A DNA stretch of 64,000 nt, taken from NCBI RefSeq assembly GCF_039541815.1, contig NZ_BAABGY010000007.1:310001-374000 (forward strand). The letters are read 5' to 3'. This DNA comes from Flavisolibacter amylovorans. GTDB lineage: Bacteria; Bacteroidota; Bacteroidia; Chitinophagales; Chitinophagaceae. The notes under the pieces are model-generated. The model saw nothing but the letters and a program-made list of their open reading frames with translations. It did not search any database and was not told the DNA's origin. Positions within the stretch are counted from its first letter, which is position 1. Every line of letters begins with the position of its first letter. This document shows, in pieces, positions 33,938 through 43,189 of the stretch. Position numbers and translations under genes: made by a program.

Positions 33938-34123
33938 GGTACGGTACCGCATTCCGCACGCGCGTTTCTTTGCACGGGAGCGGGTTTTCGTGGAAAACAA
34001 AATTTTAACACTTCGGCCGGGTATAGTATTTTTCCGCCCAAATTCAGGATGCACCACTTGGGTCGGAAGGCCCCGCGCCTGGACCGTATCATAATGTGTG
34101 TATCCAAACCAAATCAATCATCT

Positions 34124-37030
34124 ATGAGAAAAAGCTTGCTAGTGGTTGCCACTGCATTCACTTCGTCGGTGGTCATGGCTCAGAACGTGACCCTCACCGG
34201 TAAGGTGAAAAACACTGCTTCGAACGAGAACGTGCCAGCCGTATCGGTTACCGTCAAAGGCGGCGCGCAGGGTGCGTATACCGACGACAACGGCAACTTC
34301 CGCATTACGGTGAACAAACTGCCCGTGACCCTGATTGTGAGCTCCGTAGGCTTCGACAGCCGCGAGATCACGGTTTCCACCTCCGGCGCTTCCGTCGACG
34401 TACAGCTTTCGCCCGCCAGCACGCTGGGCCAGGAAGTGATCGTGTCGGCTACGCGCAGCCCGGAGCGCATCCTCGAGTCGCCCGTGACCGTGGAGAAGAT
34501 GAACAGCCTCACGCTCCGCAACGTGCCCGCCCCCAGCTACTACGAGGCCATCGGCAACCTCAAGGGCGTTGACATGCATACGGCGAGCCTTACCTTCCGT
34601 ACCATCACCACCCGCGGCTTCGTAGCTTCCGGTAACACCCGCTTTAACCAGCTCATCGACGGTATGGACAACCAGGCTCCCGGCCTGAACTTCTCCGTTG
34701 GCTCCGTTATCGGACCCTCCGAGCTCGACGTCGATAACATCGAGATGCTGGCAGGCGCCTCCTCGGCACTCTACGGCTCCGGCGGTATGAACGGTACACT
34801 CCTCATCAACACCAAGAACCCGTTCAAATACCAGGGCTTCTCCTTCCAGGTGAAGCAGGGTATCATGAACATCCAGAACCCCGAGCAGAAGCCCTCGCCT
34901 TACTTCGACTGGTCGGCCCGCTACGGCAAGGCCTTCAACGAGAAACTGGCGTTCAAATTCTCCGGCCAGTTCATCAAGGCTACCGACTGGGCAGCCTACG
35001 ACTACGATAACGTGCTCCGCAACTCGGTGTTCAGCCGCGTTACGAAGGGCGGCCGCAGTTCCGACCCGAACTACGACGGGGTGAACGTGTATGGCGACGA
35101 GACCTCGCAAAGCTTCGCAGCCGTGAGTGCCGCTACCGAGGCGGGTATCCGCCAGGGCGTGCTTGGTGCTACAGGCGGGCTGCTCGATCCCAACAACCTC
35201 GCACAGGCCTTCATCACAACCTTCCCCACGGCAACGCCCGCGCAGCTCGCTGCTTTCCTCGGCAACCCGATGATCCCGGTAGCCCTGCGCCCGACGCTGC
35301 AGCAATACATCCCGCTGTACCTGGCCAACCGCAACGGAGCCGTTGCCAACGTGAACGTATCGCGTACCGGGTATAAGGAGCGCGACCTTGTCGACTACAA
35401 CACCATCAACTTCAAAGGCACCGCCGGCCTGTTCTATAAGATCACGCCGTCGATCGAAGCTTCCTTCAACACCTACCTCGGTACGGGTACCACCGTGTAC
35501 ACCGGCGCCGACCGCTACTCGCTGAAGAACCTCGTGATGGCGCAGCACAAGCTCGAGGTACGTGCCCGCAACTGGTTCGTGCGCGGCTACACCACGCAGG
35601 AAAATGCCGGTGACTCCTACAACGCCACGGTGCTCGGTCGTATCATGAACGAGCGCTTCAAGCCGAGCCAGACCTGGTATCCGACCTATGCCGTTGCCTA
35701 TGCCGGCAACCGCTTTGCCGGTAACAGCGACCTCGGCTCGCACATCGCCGCCCGCAGCCTCGCCGACGCTGGCATGCCCATGCCGGGCACGCAGGCCTTC
35801 AACGACCTGAAGAACGCCGTAGCCGCAGCACCCATCGGCTCCAACCCCCAGGTGAACGGGGCCCGCTTCCTCGACCAGTCTGACCTCTGGGCTGCCGAAG
35901 GCCAGCTGAACGTATCGAACCTCGGCGGCTTCTCCAACATGGTGGAAGTAATCGCCGGCGCCCAGTGGAAGCAGTACGTGCTCAACTCGCAGGGTACCCT
36001 CTTCGCCGACACCGCCGGCAAGCTGAAGCCCGCCGAAGTAGGGGGCTACATACAGCTGAAGAAGCGTCTTTTCAACGACCTCCTGACGCTGACCGCCGCC
36101 GGCCGCTACGACAAGCATACGAACTTCGAAGGCCGCTTCACGCCCCGCGTGACCGCCGTGGTACGTGTAGCCAAGGACAACAACATCCGCCTGTCGTACC
36201 AGACCGCTTACCGCTTCCCCACCAACCAGGACCAGTACATCAACCTGAACGTAGGCTCCGGCCTGCTGATCGGTGCGCTGCCCTCGTTCCAGACCTTCTA
36301 CAACCTGAACTCGAACCCGGGCTATAGCTCCGAGTCGGTAGCCGCCGCCCGCGCTGCCAATAACCCGGCGCTGCTGCAGGCGTACACGTTCAAGGCCATG
36401 AAGCCGGAAACGGTCACCTCCTACGAGGTAGGCTACAAAGGTCTGCTCGGCAAGCGCCTGTATTTCGATGCCTACGCGTACTACAGCCAGTACCAGAACT
36501 TCCTTGGCCGCGTGGCCGTGGTACAATCGCTGACGGGCACGCCCGCCGGCGCGCTGAACCCGAGCGCTGCCTCTTCGCGCAACCTGTCGTACATCCAGAA
36601 CACCGACCAGGAAGTGAAGGCCCTCGGCTGGGGGGTGCAGGCTGACTTCAACCTGTACCGCAACATCACCCTGTACACGAACGTGTTTTCCGACGAGCTC
36701 CGCGACGTGCCGGCCAACACCGCCACCGCCTTCAACGCGCCCCGCTACCGCACCAACATCGGCCTGCGCAGCGATAACGTGTTCCGGGGCATCGGCTTCA
36801 ACGTGGTCTGGAAATGGCAGGACGAAGTGTTCTATGAAGGCACCTTCGTAACCGGCACCCTGCCTTCCTTCAGCACCCTCGACGCGCAGGTTTCCTACCG
36901 CATCCCGAACACCAAGTCGGTGCTCCGCATCGGCGGTACCAACATCGGCAACGAGTACTACCGCTCCGGCTACGGCTCTCCGTATGTAGGCGGCCTGTAC
37001 TATGCTTCCTTCGGTTACAACATCTTCTGA
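34124..37030 (+). CDS. TonB-dependent receptor with carboxypeptidase-regulatory domain
   Basis: This 968-residue protein starts at ATG 34124 (MRKSLLVV). It has a signal peptide (1-20), a CarboxypepD-reg-like domain (LTGKVKNTASNENVPAVSVT, about 24-43), a plug domain (EVIVSATRSPERILESPVTV, then GASSALYGSGGMNGTLLI) and a 22-stranded-type barrel ending in GLYYASFGYNIF. It imports an iron complex or other large ligand across the outer membrane using TonB energy. No SusD-type partner follows, so it is not a typical Sus pair. It is divergent from purC and has no ribosome-binding sequence. Confidence 0.9.
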   Translation: MRKSLLVVATAFTSSVVMAQNVTLTGKVKNTASNENVPAVSVTVKGGAQGAYTDDNGNFRITVNKLPVTLIVSSVGFDSREITVSTSGASVDVQLSPASTLGQEVIVSATRSPERILESPVTVEKMNSLTLRNVPAPSYYEAIGNLKGVDMHTASLTFRTITTRGFVASGNTRFNQLIDGMDNQAPGLNFSVGSVIGPSELDVDNIEMLAGASSALYGSGGMNGTLLINTKNPFKYQGFSFQVKQGIMNIQNPEQKPSPYFDWSARYGKAFNEKLAFKFSGQFIKATDWAAYDYDNVLRNSVFSRVTKGGRSSDPNYDGVNVYGDETSQSFAAVSAATEAGIRQGVLGATGGLLDPNNLAQAFITTFPTATPAQLAAFLGNPMIPVALRPTLQQYIPLYLANRNGAVANVNVSRTGYKERDLVDYNTINFKGTAGLFYKITPSIEASFNTYLGTGTTVYTGADRYSLKNLVMAQHKLEVRARNWFVRGYTTQENAGDSYNATVLGRIMNERFKPSQTWYPTYAVAYAGNRFAGNSDLGSHIAARSLADAGMPMPGTQAFNDLKNAVAAAPIGSNPQVNGARFLDQSDLWAAEGQLNVSNLGGFSNMVEVIAGAQWKQYVLNSQGTLFADTAGKLKPAEVGGYIQLKKRLFNDLLTLTAAGRYDKHTNFEGRFTPRVTAVVRVAKDNNIRLSYQTAYRFPTNQDQYINLNVGSGLLIGALPSFQTFYNLNSNPGYSSESVAAARAANNPALLQAYTFKAMKPETVTSYEVGYKGLLGKRLYFDAYAYYSQYQNFLGRVAVVQSLTGTPAGALNPSAASSRNLSYIQNTDQEVKALGWGVQADFNLYRNITLYTNVFSDELRDVPANTATAFNAPRYRTNIGLRSDNVFRGIGFNVVWKWQDEVFYEGTFVTGTLPSFSTLDAQVSYRIPNTKSVLRIGGTNIGNEYYRSGYGSPYVGGLYYASFGYNIF

Positions 37031-37053
37031 TCGTGAGATCCGAACCGATAACG

Positions 37054-37084
37054 AAAGCCCCGGCCAAAGCGCCGGGGCTTTTTG
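37054..37084 (+). terminator. terminator after the TonB receptor
   Basis: AAAGCCCCGGC / GCCGGGGCTTT with a 6-base loop and T5 tail, 23 bases after the stop. Confidence 0.88.
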
Positions 37085-37560
37085 GTTTGAGATTTTAGAT
37101 TTGAGATTTTCAGGCCTTGCACGTTTGCCGAGTGCGCAGCGGAATTGGCTGGTGACTGCCCAATTGCTTGCAGTTGTTATCCGGCTTGCAGGCTGGCTTT
37201 ATAGATGAGGGTTGGTGGCCGGGCAGGGTTCCTTATTAACGCAAAGGCGCGAAGGCTTTTGTCTGGAGTCGTTTAAAGTACAGTGTTTCCGCAAACAGGT
37301 AGCGACATCCGCGGAAACTCGGGGCTTTTTTCAAGAGCGCTAAGGGACGGCCGCAAGCGGCCGTTAGCGGGGATCCACAGTGCTTGCTTGAGCCGGTTGC
37401 AGCAATCCGAAGTAGCGATTGGATTCGTAGTAAGATTCCATTGCTCTTTGCGTACTCCGCGCCTTTGCGTCACTGCGAGAAACCCGCGTAGTACTTTAGG
37501 AAAAGAAAGGCCGCTTGCGGCCGTCATAGATCCAGGATCCAAGATCTCACAGCTGAGATC

Positions 37561-37593
37561 AAAAAAGCCCCGGCGGTTCGGCCAGGGCTTTTA
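37561..37593 (-). terminator. terminator of the coiled-coil gene
   Basis: On the minus strand, AAAAGCCCTGGCC is partly complementary to GGCGGGGC followed by TTTTTT, 30 bases past the stop of the gene at 37623. Confidence 0.75.
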
Positions 37594-37622
37594 TAGGAGG
37601 AGGATGGATTGTATCGTACGGA

Positions 37623-38615
37623 TCAACCGAAGATGCCGCCTTTTTTCAGGCTGCGGATGCCTTCGGCGATCTTAAAGCCATTCTGGTATACTTCGATCTT
37701 GTAGTCGCCGGTCTTGAAGTTTTCCTGGCGCAGGGGAACAGACACCGGCTTGCGGGTACCCTGCTCGTAGTCGATGGAGCTCTTGAACGTGAACGGGCGA
37801 TCGCCTTCGGTACGGGTAGTGAGCGTGCCGGAACCGAGGTTCGGGTCGTTGATCACCTGGCCGTCGGGGTTGGTCACGATCACATAGAGATCGGCGGGAC
37901 CGGAGCGGGCAACGCGGTTCTCCACATCGAAGGAAATCACCAGCTTGTTTACGCGGCGGGCAGTGGTGGTTTCTTTCTCTTTACCGTTGCGGCGCTCGTC
38001 GATCGGCTTGATGGCGATGTTGGAGGCGGAGAAGGTGGAGGCCACATCAACCGTTTTAGCGAGCTCCTCTTTTTCAGAAGTCGTTGTCTGCAGGTTTGCC
38101 TGCAGCACGCTGCGCTCCTGGGTCAGTTGCTCGTTGTTGGAGGCAAGCTCCTGGTTCTCCCCATTGAGGCGGGCCACTTCGGCTTCGAGGTTGGCGATCT
38201 TGCCGTTCAGCGTGGCGATGAGGCCACGGGCGCGGCGCAGTTCGGACTGCGAGGCATTGCGGTTCTTCACGATGCGGTCGATCTCGGAGCGGAGCTTCGC
38301 GATCTCCCCCTGGCTTTGCGAGATCTGTCCTTCCAGGTTGTTGTTGTTGCCGGTGAGCGTGTCGAGGCGGGTAAGGGCGTCGTTGTAGAGGATCTGCACC
38401 GAGTCGCGGGTGCTCATGGCCTGGTTGGCCTGCGTTTGCGTGGTAGCGATCTTGGTGTCGGATTCGTTCTTCGTCTTCAGAAAATAAGCCCAGGTGCCTA
38501 ATAAACCGGCTGCCAGAACGCCAATCACTATATTTTTGACGTTGTTATTCGGTGTGGTGCGGACGGTCGTGGTTTTCTGAGGCTCATTTGCGGAGGGATA
38601 ATTCGTGTCTGCCAT
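37623..38615 (-). CDS. coiled-coil membrane-anchored protein with C-terminal beta domain
   Basis: This 330-residue protein starts at ATG 38615 (MADTNYPS; two residues longer if ATG 38621 is used). A polar N-terminus is followed by a membrane helix (about 28-46, NIVIGVLAAGLLGTWAYFL). A long Leu/Glu/Asn coiled coil spans about 85-185 (ARLNGENQELASNNEQLTQE, then SVLQANLQTTTSEKEEL). A C-terminal beta-type region (VNKLVISFDVENRVARSGPA) ends with SLKKGGIFG. The inferred role is an envelope or septum scaffold, since the fold resembles periplasmic coiled-coil proteins, but no known family is recognised. It is probably monocistronic. Confidence 0.75.
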   Translation of the reverse strand: MADTNYPSANEPQKTTTVRTTPNNNVKNIVIGVLAAGLLGTWAYFLKTKNESDTKIATTQTQANQAMSTRDSVQILYNDALTRLDTLTGNNNNLEGQISQSQGEIAKLRSEIDRIVKNRNASQSELRRARGLIATLNGKIANLEAEVARLNGENQELASNNEQLTQERSVLQANLQTTTSEKEELAKTVDVASTFSASNIAIKPIDERRNGKEKETTTARRVNKLVISFDVENRVARSGPADLYVIVTNPDGQVINDPNLGSGTLTTRTEGDRPFTFKSSIDYEQGTRKPVSVPLRQENFKTGDYKIEVYQNGFKIAEGIRSLKKGGIFG

Positions 38616-38740
38616 CGTCAATCGATTTAAGGTTAGGAATGTGTGTTAAGGGGTTTTCGGTTAGCTGCTTACGCAATTTTCGCACCCGACTCCGAAAACC
38701 ATGCCAAAATAATAACAAACCGCTGTACAACCATTCACAA

Positions 38741-39742
38741 ATGAGCGCACAAAAGATCATCGGGGAGCTGAAGAAAGGGCTATACAAGCCGGTTTACTGG
38801 CTCGAGGGGGAGGAGGAATATTTTATTGATCAGGTGATGGACTATGCGGAGCACCACATCTTGTCGGAAAGCGAAGCGGGCTTCAACAAGACGGTCTTTT
38901 ACGGGCGCGATGCCGACTGGGCCTCCGTCATCAATGCCTGCCGCCGCTACCCGATGTTCGCCGAGCGGCAGGTGGTGCTGCTCCGGGAAGCGCAGTCGAT
39001 GCGCGACATCGAAAAGCTCGAAGCCTACATCGAGAAGCCGCTCCCGAGCACCCTGCTCTTCGTGGCCTATAAAGGCAAAAAGGTCGACGGCCGCACCAAG
39101 CTCGCCAAGATCCTGAAGGAGAAGAGCGTGCTGTACACCACCAAGAAGCTGTACGAGAAGGACCTGCCCGAGTGGACGCAGGAAGTGGTGAAGGCCGCCG
39201 GCTTTACCATCGAGCCCAAGGCCCTGCACCTGCTCATCGACCATATCGGCAACGACCTGAGCCGCATCTACAACGAGGTGCAGAAGATGACCCTCAACCT
39301 GGCCGGGCGCAAGACCATCACCCCCGACGACATCGAGCAGTTCGTGGGCATCTCCAAGGAATACAACGTCTTTGAGCTGCAGGATGCCCTCGCACGCCGC
39401 GACTACTACAAGGCGATGCGGATCGTCAACTACTTCGATCACAACCCCAAGGCGGCGCCGCTGCCGCTTGTCTTTCCGTCGCTGTACGGCTTCTTCAGCA
39501 AGCTGCAGGTGGTGCACAGCGCTCCCCCGGGGCAGGAGAAGGCGCTTGCCGCATCCATCGGCATCAACGAGTGGAAGCTGAAGGACTATGTGCAGGCGGC
39601 CAAGCAATACGCGCCGCATACCGTCGAGAAGAACCTGCTGTTGCTGCATCAATACAACCTCAAAAGCGTAGGGGTAGACGATGCCGGCTCCGGCGACGGG
39701 GAGTTGTTGAAGGAGCTCGTGGTGAAGATGATCATGGATTAG
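38741..39742 (+). CDS. holA: DNA polymerase III subunit delta
   Basis: This 333-residue protein starts at ATG 38741 (MSAQKIIGELKKG). Typical HolA features are PVYWLEGEEEYFIDQV near the start (the ATPase-like fold without Walker residues), KPLPSTLLFVAYKGKKVDGR (about 98-117), and the middle lid domain LIDHIGNDLSRIYNEVQKM. The C-terminal collar domain includes VFELQDALARRDYYKAMRI. HolA opens the beta clamp in the clamp loader. The weak upstream AT-rich leader has no Shine-Dalgarno sequence. Confidence 0.9.
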   Translation: MSAQKIIGELKKGLYKPVYWLEGEEEYFIDQVMDYAEHHILSESEAGFNKTVFYGRDADWASVINACRRYPMFAERQVVLLREAQSMRDIEKLEAYIEKPLPSTLLFVAYKGKKVDGRTKLAKILKEKSVLYTTKKLYEKDLPEWTQEVVKAAGFTIEPKALHLLIDHIGNDLSRIYNEVQKMTLNLAGRKTITPDDIEQFVGISKEYNVFELQDALARRDYYKAMRIVNYFDHNPKAAPLPLVFPSLYGFFSKLQVVHSAPPGQEKALAASIGINEWKLKDYVQAAKQYAPHTVEKNLLLLHQYNLKSVGVDDAGSGDGELLKELVVKMIMD

Positions 39743-39777
39743 GATGTCAGATCTCGGATCTCAGATTTCAGATTTAT
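39743..39777. repeat. heptamer array (5 units) after holA
   Basis: GATGTCA GATCTCG GATCTCA GATTTCA GATTTAT, beginning at the holA stop. A second run (39795-39829) repeats GATCGCA, GATTTCA, GATCGGT and GATTTCA words. Confidence 0.85.
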
Positions 39778-39989
39778 TGCTGAAGCACGTAAAAGATCGC
39801 AGATTTCAGATCGGTGATTTCAAATTTAGGCTGGCGCATGTCAGGGGGATCTCGGAGCAAAGATGATCTCAGCAACGTACTAACGCGCCATTTGCTGGAT
39901 AACTTGAATAGCAACCTGCGTCTTTGCGTGAAATCCGCGTTGTGCTTTAGGAACAGCCAGGCGCTTGCGCTGGGACTACGCGTGACAAG

Positions 39990-40080
39990 CACTCCGCGTA
40001 ACGCGGGAGATTGCTTCGCTCCGCTCGCAATGACGTGCTTCGCTGAGCTACCCCGCAGTAGGCGGAGCTTGCAATGACAG
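39990..40080. repeat. dispersed repeat of the GTCATTGCGAG type
   Basis: The complement of 40007-40035 reads GTCATTGCGAGCGGAGCG then AAGCAATCTC, a palindromic word widespread in bacterial genomes. The preceding CACTCCGCGTAACGCGGG resembles 51907-51924, and a second degraded half (GCTTGCAATGACA) lies at 40067-40079. Confidence 0.75.
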
Positions 40081-40123
40081 ACGCCTAAAGCTTATGAGCA
40101 TTTTTCCACTATAGACGACCCTT

Positions 40124-40155
40124 ACCAATAGACCAATAGACGAATAGACCAATAA
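40124..40155. repeat. octamer array (4 units) downstream of ribF
   Basis: ACCAATAG ACCAATAG ACGAATAG ACCAATAA: exactly 32 bases, the same length as the two arrays flanking the ribF-purM gap. Confidence 0.88.
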
Positions 40156-40170
40156 ACCCGCGCGCAGCCC

Positions 40171-41103
40171 TTACCACTCACTGCCCAGAATTCGGAGCGA
40201 ATCCTCCTTATCGCGGTGCAGTTGCTCCTTCAGCGTTTCGAGCGAACCGTATTTCTCCTGTGGGCGGAGGTAGGCCAACACCTCGATCCGTATTGTGGCC
40301 CCGTAAATTTCTTCGTGGAAGTCGAACAGGTTTACTTCTACCCGCTCGATCGTGTCGTGCAGCGTCGGGCGCTTGCCGATGCTCAGCATGCCGCCGCCGC
40401 TGCGGACGCCCACCCGGAAGCGAACGGCAAAAACACCTTCGCCGAGCCGGATCTTGTCGCCATCGGTATACTGGAGGTTGGCCGTCGGATAGCCGATGGT
40501 GCGCCCCAGCTTGTCGCCGTGCACCACCGTTCCCTCGAAAAAGAAGGGGTAGCCGAGGAGCTCATTGGCGGTGGCCACGTCGCTGCTTTTGAGCGACGCC
40601 CGGATCTTGGTGGAGGAGATGGAGAGTTCGCTGATCACGTGTTTCGGGATCTCGATCAGCCGGTAGCCGAAGCGTTCCTGGAGCTGCTCGAGAAGCTCGT
40701 AGCCGCCGCTGCGGTTGTGCCCGAAGCGGTGGTCGTAGCCGATGATGAGGGTGTGCGGCCGGAAGCGGCCAACAAGGAAATCCGACACATAGGCCTCTGC
40801 TTCCTGCGCGGCGAAAGCTGGCGTGAAGGGAACCACTACGAGGTGATCGATGTCATGACCTGCGAGAAGTGCTTCCTTTTCAGCGAGTGTGGTAATGAGT
40901 TCGGGCGATACGTCGGGGTGCACGATCTTGCGGGGATGGGGATCGAAGGTGATCACCACCGATTCGCCGCCGATGCGGGCCGCCTCCGCGCGCAGTGCGC
41001 CGATGATCTGCTGGTGCCCCTTGTGCACGCCGTCGAACGTTCCGATGGTGACCACCGCATTACGGAACTCCGGCAACCGCTCCAGATCAAAATGCACCTG
41101 CAT
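40171..41103 (-). CDS. ribF: bifunctional riboflavin kinase/FAD synthetase
   Basis: This 310-residue protein starts at ATG 41103. The N-terminal FAD synthetase domain has the nucleotidyltransferase motif GTFDGVHKGHQQIIG (22-36), then FDPHPRKIV and IGYDHRFGHNRSGG. The C-terminal flavokinase domain has GRTIGYPTANLQYTDGDK and VNLFDFHEEIYG. It converts riboflavin to FMN and then FAD in the cytosol. No FMN riboswitch is visible upstream; instead a TACCTTCG box ends 5 bases before the start. The gene is bordered on both sides by four-unit octamer arrays. Confidence 0.94.
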   Translation of the reverse strand: MQVHFDLERLPEFRNAVVTIGTFDGVHKGHQQIIGALRAEAARIGGESVVITFDPHPRKIVHPDVSPELITTLAEKEALLAGHDIDHLVVVPFTPAFAAQEAEAYVSDFLVGRFRPHTLIIGYDHRFGHNRSGGYELLEQLQERFGYRLIEIPKHVISELSISSTKIRASLKSSDVATANELLGYPFFFEGTVVHGDKLGRTIGYPTANLQYTDGDKIRLGEGVFAVRFRVGVRSGGGMLSIGKRPTLHDTIERVEVNLFDFHEEIYGATIRIEVLAYLRPQEKYGSLETLKEQLHRDKEDSLRILGSEW

Positions 41104-41108
41104 GGCCG

Positions 41109-41116
41109 CGAAGGTA
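41109..41116 (-). promoter_or_regulatory. -7 box of ribF, 5 nt before start
   Basis: TACCTTCG on the minus strand (one mismatch), followed by CGGCC and ATG 41103. The octamer array starts 5 bases upstream. Confidence 0.55.
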
Positions 41117-41121
41117 AACGT

Positions 41122-41153
41122 TTATTAGTCTATTGGTTTATTGGTCTATTGGT
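41122..41153. repeat. octamer array (4 units) upstream of ribF
   Basis: TTATTAGT CTATTGGT TTATTGGT CTATTGGT, 32 bases. In the ribF reading direction it reads ACCAATAG words. Confidence 0.88.
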
Positions 41154-41261
41154 AATGGGTCGTTTACAGTCGATCCTTTCTTCCGAAACACAGAATGTGT
41201 CTGGCTCTCCTGGCTCGCTTGCGGACGATGCAATGAACGACGCACCTATTTACTTCTCTTT

Positions 41262-41293
41262 ACCAATCGACCAATAGACAAATAGACAAATTG
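41262..41293. repeat. octamer array (4 units) upstream of purM
   Basis: ACCAATCG ACCAATAG ACAAATAG ACAAATTG, 32 bases, ending 5 bases before the TACCTTTG box of purM. Confidence 0.88.
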
Positions 41294-41298
41294 ACCAT

Positions 41299-41306
41299 TA
41301 CCTTTG
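41299..41306 (+). promoter_or_regulatory. -7 box of purM, 4 nt before start
   Basis: TACCTTTG, exact match to TAnnTTTG, followed by CCGC and ATG 41311. Confidence 0.72.
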
Positions 41307-41310
41307 CCGC

Positions 41311-42477
41311 ATGTCCCTCTACTCACGGCGCGGTGTATCGGCACAGAAAGAAGAAGTGCATGCCGCTACCCAGAACATCGACAAAGGACTCTACCCGCGG
41401 GCATTTTGCAAGATCTACCCCGACCTGCTGGGCGGCGACGCCGATTGGGTGAGCGTCATGCACGCCGACGGCGCGGGCACCAAGAGCATCCTCGCTTACC
41501 TCTACTGGAAAGAGACCGGTGACCTGTCGGTCTGGAAAGGCATCGCGCAGGACGCGATCGTGATGAACCTCGACGACCTCATCTGCGCAGGCATCTACGA
41601 CAACCTCCTGTTCTCTTCCTCCATCGACCGCAACAAGGCCCGCATCCCCGGCGAGGTGCTCCAGGCCCTCATCGAAGGCACACAGGAGTTCCTCGACGGC
41701 ATGAGCTCGATGGGTGTGAAAATCGGTTTTCTTGGCGGTGAAACGGCCGACGTAGGCGACGTGGTGCGAACGGTGGCCGTCAACGGCACCATGGCCGCGC
41801 GCTGGCCGAAGAGCGGCCTCGTGACTAACGAGAAGATCGCACCGGGCCAGGTCATTGTTGGCCTCGCCTCCAACGGCCGTGCTACCTACGAGGCATCCTA
41901 TAACAGCGGCATCGGCTCCAACGGGCTTACCAGCGCCCGGCATGACGTGCTCCACAAACATTACAAATCTTTCCCGGAGACCTTCGACGAGACGCTTGCC
42001 GAAGACGTGGTCTATATCGGCAAGCACCGCCTAACCGACAGCATCGACGTGAGCGGCGAGCTGATGAACATCGGGCAGCTCATTCTTTCACCCACCCGCA
42101 CCTTTGCGCCCGTGGTGCGTCAACTGCTGCAGGAGCACTTCGATCAGGTGTCAGGGCTCATCCATTGCAGCGGAGGCGGACAGACGAAGTGCCTCAAATA
42201 CCTCCCGGAAGGCGTGCGGGTGGTCAAGGACAACCTGCCGGCGCCCCCCGAGATCTTCCGCCTTATCCAGGCCGCCAGTGGCGCCGACGAGCGCGAGATG
42301 TACCAGGTGTTCAATATGGGCATACGTCTTGAGGTCTATACCAGCGAGCAGGCCGCCGAGGCCGTCATCGCCACCGCCCGGCACTACGGCATTGAGGCAG
42401 GGGTGATCGGCCGGGTAGAAGGTTCTGTTAAAAAGGAGCTGGCCCTCCGCGTGGGCGGCCAGGAGATTCTTTATTAA
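41311..42477 (+). CDS. purM: phosphoribosylformylglycinamidine cyclo-ligase (AIR synthase), Bacteroidota type
   Basis: This 388-residue protein has the PurM-fold motifs HADGAGTKSILAYL (about 50-63), DAIVMNLDDLICAG (about 82-95), IGFLGGETADVGDVV (about 138-152) and LIHCSGGGQTKCLKY. It forms AIR from FGAM using ATP in purine synthesis. The sequence is longer and more divergent than classic PurM, as usual for the Bacteroidota enzyme. Start 41311 is fixed by the box 4 bases upstream. It is 22 bases from the next gene, an ftsE-type ATPase. Confidence 0.85.
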   Translation: MSLYSRRGVSAQKEEVHAATQNIDKGLYPRAFCKIYPDLLGGDADWVSVMHADGAGTKSILAYLYWKETGDLSVWKGIAQDAIVMNLDDLICAGIYDNLLFSSSIDRNKARIPGEVLQALIEGTQEFLDGMSSMGVKIGFLGGETADVGDVVRTVAVNGTMAARWPKSGLVTNEKIAPGQVIVGLASNGRATYEASYNSGIGSNGLTSARHDVLHKHYKSFPETFDETLAEDVVYIGKHRLTDSIDVSGELMNIGQLILSPTRTFAPVVRQLLQEHFDQVSGLIHCSGGGQTKCLKYLPEGVRVVKDNLPAPPEIFRLIQAASGADEREMYQVFNMGIRLEVYTSEQAAEAVIATARHYGIEAGVIGRVEGSVKKELALRVGGQEILY

Positions 42478-42499
42478 TTTATTTTCGAAAAAACAGGCT

Positions 42500-43172
<673 letters not shown>

Positions 43173-43189
<17 letters not shown>

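Larger units (their letters stand above)
37031..37622. other. repeat-rich intergenic region between convergent genes
   Basis: This 592-base stretch has no supported gene. After the terminator come GAGATTT-type heptamer remnants (37086-37110), an ACGCAAAGGCG word (37239-37253), CTTTGCG words (about 37442-37470), a palindrome ACGGCCGC-AA-GCGGCCGT (37347-37364) with a related GGCCGC-TT-GCGGCC at 37509-37522, and GATC/AGATC words (37527-37560). Confidence 0.6.
39743..40170. other. repeat-rich intergenic region between convergent holA and ribF
   Basis: This 428-base region contains no gene. In order it holds the GATC heptamer arrays, a CTTTGCGTGAAATCCGCG word (about 39913-39930), a GTCATTGCGAG-type dispersed repeat (39990-40080) and an octamer array (40124-40155). 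Confidence 0.65.

Noticed and set aside
34139..36526. A 795-residue minus-strand frame opposite the TonB receptor
   Set aside because: Antisense shadow of a coding region with a clear signal peptide, plug and barrel; no domains in the shadow.
37347..37522. Possible insertion-sequence remnant bounded by the GGCCGC palindromes
   Set aside because: The palindromes are short, no transposase fragment or target duplication is seen, and the enclosed sequence is only about 150 bases.
41104..41310. Possible FMN riboswitch upstream of ribF
   Set aside because: The ribF leader appears to be about 0-5 bases long and no RFN-type conserved elements are visible; the gap is filled with octamer arrays.
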